Origin: Vibrio aerogenes
GTDB lineage: Bacteria; Pseudomonadota; Gammaproteobacteria; Enterobacterales; Vibrionaceae
DNA length: 64,000 bases
NCBI RefSeq assembly: GCF_024346755.1
Contig: NZ_AP024861.1
Span: 1,116,001-1,180,000 of the forward strand
Direction of reading: 5' to 3'
In this document: piece after piece, positions 61,869 through 64,000 of the stretch
How positions within the stretch are numbered: the first letter of the stretch is position 1
How the letters are laid out: each line of letters starts with the position of its first letter
Translations under genes and position numbers: made by a program
The notes under the pieces: generated by a model
Seen by the model: only the letters and a program-made list of their open reading frames with translations
Told to the model about the DNA's origin: nothing
The model's database searches: none

Positions 61869-62432
61869 ATGAATAATCAGTGGATTTTGTATGGGCTGAC
61901 ATGTCCGCTGGCTTATGTTGTTTTCAGCGATTTGTTTTACCGGAAAATATATAACCACCTGATTGTGTTTCTGTTGATGATGGTACTTGCCAACGTCATG
62001 CTGTTTTTTGTTGATATGGGAAGTTATGCCGGAATGAATCCAGAGCAGGCAGGAGTTCAGCTGGGATTATCTCTGGCGGGGGCGGCAGGTGTGCTTATGG
62101 TTGGCATGGGTCTGTTTCTCATCGATCAGATGGGAGCCGGTGACGTGAAGTTAATGGCTGTACTCTGTTTACTGGTCGGGGGTGACAATCAGGTCGCTTT
62201 TCTGTTGCTGACTGCGCTGGCGGGTGGTTGTCTGGTCTTTATGATGCCGCTTGTCCGCCTGATTGAAGTCAAAGGAGCCCGGCATATTTTACAGATCGCC
62301 ATGAGTTTTCCGTCACTGAATATTCCGGTGCCTGATTCAGCTTACACAAAACCAGCGGCCGCAGGGCTGCCATATGGTATTGCAATTAGTGTGGGCGCGG
62401 TTCTTTCGCTGATGACTCCTTTCACTCACTAG
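61869..62432 (+). CDS. tadV: Prepilin peptidase TadV/CpaA
   Basis: 187 residues from the ATG at 61869, which has GGAG 10 bases upstream (a GTG at 61860 is too close). About six transmembrane helices; the two catalytic Asp of the type IV prepilin peptidase family are in VVFSDLFYRKIYN and GAGDVKLMA. It should cut the Flp leader and the TadE/TadF-type pseudopilins. Confidence 0.9.
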   Translation: MNNQWILYGLTCPLAYVVFSDLFYRKIYNHLIVFLLMMVLANVMLFFVDMGSYAGMNPEQAGVQLGLSLAGAAGVLMVGMGLFLIDQMGAGDVKLMAVLCLLVGGDNQVAFLLLTALAGGCLVFMMPLVRLIEVKGARHILQIAMSFPSLNIPVPDSAYTKPAAAGLPYGIAISVGAVLSLMTPFTH

Positions 62433-62446
62433 ACATTGGTTTTTCT

Positions 62447-63406
62447 ATGAAAATTTCTTCCGTCTTATTTATATCCGGCGCATTTGTGATTGCTTTGGGA
62501 GGCGCATTTGTCGTCCGGGGGCTGATGATTCCGCCCGTTAAACCGGTCCCGAAACCCCAACCTGTGGTTCAGGTAAAGGCGGCACCGGTCTATACACCGG
62601 TTCTGGCTGCTAATCGTGATCTTCAGCCGGGAGAGTTTATTGATGGTGGTGCGATTCGCTGGCAAGCCGTTGATAAAGATTATCCGGCAGAGTTGTACAT
62701 AAAAAAAGACTCGACAGATTTGGCATATAACTATGGTGCAACGGTGCGCAGGTTTGTCAGAAAAGGTGAGTTGCTGACTTATGCGCTGGTGGTGAAATCC
62801 GGAGAACCGGGATTTTTGGCTTCAGTCCTGGCAAAAGGCATGCGTGCGGTTGCGATTCCGACCAATGCTGTGGCAAGTAATGCCGGGCTGGTATCGGCCG
62901 GAGACCGGGTGGATGTCATTCTCGGGTTAAGCCGTAAAGACAGCTCTGATGCGCGTCAGGCTTCAAAAAAAAGCGGGAAGGTCCCGGCCATTCAGGCACC
63001 GGTACTGGCGTCTCAAACGCTGGTGACCAATGTGCGTGTGCTTGCTCTGAATAATGTGGCAGAAAGTGAACTCCGGGTACGTCCGGATGAGAAAGATAAA
63101 GCAGAGGATAGCCGCAGCCAGTATTTCGAAACAGTCACACTGGAAGTGACTCCCAAGCAGGCTGAGCAACTGGCCGTTGCCAGAGAAATTGGTACGTTAC
63201 AGCTGGCTTTACGGTCTGTAGATGATGATGAGCCGGGGAATGAACAGAGCACCACACCGTTGTCTGCGGGAAATCAGCTGGCAGAGGTCACGACTCTGGA
63301 ACAGGTGACAGAAATTTATCAAAAGCTGAATGATGTGCCTTCAACACCTGCGGTTGTCGTTTATATGGGAAGCCAGAAGCCTTTGGTGACGCATGTTACA
63401 AATTAA
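62447..63406 (+). CDS. cpaB: Flp pilus assembly protein RcpC/CpaB
   Basis: 319 residues with an N-terminal membrane anchor (about 7-26), then a SAF-type domain (ANRDLQPGEFIDGGAIRWQAV) and the RcpC conserved block GMRAVAIPTNAVASNAGLVSAGDRVDVILGL. CpaB proteins sit in the periplasm with the secretin. A 14-base gap follows tadV. The C-terminus is Ser/Thr/Glu rich. Confidence 0.9.
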   Translation: MKISSVLFISGAFVIALGGAFVVRGLMIPPVKPVPKPQPVVQVKAAPVYTPVLAANRDLQPGEFIDGGAIRWQAVDKDYPAELYIKKDSTDLAYNYGATVRRFVRKGELLTYALVVKSGEPGFLASVLAKGMRAVAIPTNAVASNAGLVSAGDRVDVILGLSRKDSSDARQASKKSGKVPAIQAPVLASQTLVTNVRVLALNNVAESELRVRPDEKDKAEDSRSQYFETVTLEVTPKQAEQLAVAREIGTLQLALRSVDDDEPGNEQSTTPLSAGNQLAEVTTLEQVTEIYQKLNDVPSTPAVVVYMGSQKPLVTHVTN

Positions 63407-63455
63407 TCTTAGCCTTCATGAATGACGGGTTTGTGGTTATCAGGATATGATCTCA

Positions 63456-64000
63456 ATGAAGACTTCTTACGATATAAAAAACAAAACTACAGAAAACAGA
63501 ACGATAAAAAACCGGATTCTTTTCATGCTGGTCCTGTTGACAGGCGTTTTAACCGGATCGGTCAGCGCCGGACAACCGGCGTCCGTCAGCATCAGCCAGC
63601 CATCCGGGGTGAGTTTCTCACAGATTCCGGTGAAAGGCATGGTTCACCTGACAGTGAATCAGGGCAAGCTGCTTTCTTTGCCCGCAAGCGCATCGAAAGT
63701 GTTGATTGCTAACCCTGATATTGTCAGTTTTCAGTTGCCTTCCTCGAAAAATATTTTTGTATTCGCGAAAAAACCGGGGATGACCACACTGTACGCCTTA
63801 GACAGTAAGGATAAGGTCATTCTGGCAACACAACTGAAATCAGGATTTGACCTGGCAGCACTGACACAACGAATCCATAAGGAAATCACCGGTTCACAGG
63901 TCAGGCTGCTGAATTCGACGGAAAACGGCATCATTGTGCGTGGCTCCGTCCGGACGCCGCAACAGGCGAAACAGGTCATTGATGCGATTGCAGCTTATAC
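63456..64000 (+). CDS. rcpA: Secretin RcpA/CpaC, N-terminal part
   Basis: The gene runs off the right edge; 181 codons are visible. The ATG at 63456 gives a long basic leader, then a hydrophobic signal ILFMLVLLTGVLTGSVSAG. The mature start has a CpaC/RcpA N-terminal domain (VHLTVNQGKLLSLPASASKVLIANPDIVSFQLPSSKNIFVFAKKPGMTTLYALDSKDKVI), followed by the start of a BON-like domain (NSTENGIIVRGSVRTPQQAKQVI). It forms the outer-membrane pore for Flp pili. A weak AGGATATGATCTCA lies upstream. Confidence 0.88.
   Translation, partial: MKTSYDIKNKTTENRTIKNRILFMLVLLTGVLTGSVSAGQPASVSISQPSGVSFSQIPVKGMVHLTVNQGKLLSLPASASKVLIANPDIVSFQLPSSKNIFVFAKKPGMTTLYALDSKDKVILATQLKSGFDLAALTQRIHKEITGSQVRLLNSTENGIIVRGSVRTPQQAKQVIDAIAAY

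Noticed and set aside
1..64000. tRNA or rRNA genes
   Set aside because: I found no convincing cloverleaf or rRNA-like sequence on reading; a covariance search would be decisive.

Overview
The window looks like chromosomal DNA of a Vibrio or close relative (Gammaproteobacteria, Vibrionaceae). The evidence is the heme-utilisation trio hutW-hutX-hutZ, sites resembling gammaproteobacterial Fur boxes, two sets of Tad/Flp pilus genes, secreted plant/algal polysaccharide lyases, and a CowN gene, which in known organisms protects nitrogenase from carbon monoxide. A plant-, algal- or sediment-associated and possibly nitrogen-fixing Vibrio is an inference; no rRNA, tRNA or other taxonomic marker is present.

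Layout. 1-4433: the distal end of a Tad locus (tadC end, tadD, tadE, tadF, a von Willebrand-type tadG, and an OmpA-like protein). 4575-14036: a periplasmic binding protein and a carbohydrate set made of an alpha/beta hydrolase, a DUF1593 protein with a decayed C-terminus, a CBM2-pectate lyase, an alginate-lyase-like enzyme with a CBM6 and a GH114 lipoprotein, with cowN embedded among them. 14450-19498: a complete five-gene peptide-type ABC importer, followed by a dienelactone hydrolase.

20.3-40.2 kb is an accessory island. It carries five toxin-antitoxin-like modules (parDE with a frameshifted toxin, mqsRA-like, higBA, an MNT-HEPN fusion and tumE-tumA), two fragments of Fic-type genes, a type I restriction system (hsdM-hsdS-hsdR) and an mcrB-mcrC-HNH operon. 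At least five families of short dispersed repeats occur inside and at its edges. No transposase or integrase gene is visible. 40.2-44.5 kb is ordinary: regulators and oxidoreductases.

44.7-59.3 kb is an iron-linked region. hutW, hutX and hutZ are followed by an apparent operon containing a second Tad-type protein, a 1.2-kb-residue-class adhesin with an N-terminal LEPR motif, a TolC-family lipoprotein, two HlyD-type adaptors (one with a GAF-like N-terminus) and a membrane protein joining an M50 (site-2-protease) domain to a HlyD-like domain. No ABC ATPase is present, so this resembles a type I secretion system whose usual motor is replaced. Fur-box-like sites lie before hutW, hutX, this operon, and in the next divergent promoter. 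59.3-64.0 kb: a two-component system transcribed away from a flp-tadV-cpaB-rcpA cluster that runs off the right edge. Iron limitation probably co-ordinates heme uptake with surface adhesion and Flp pili; that is inference from the sites.
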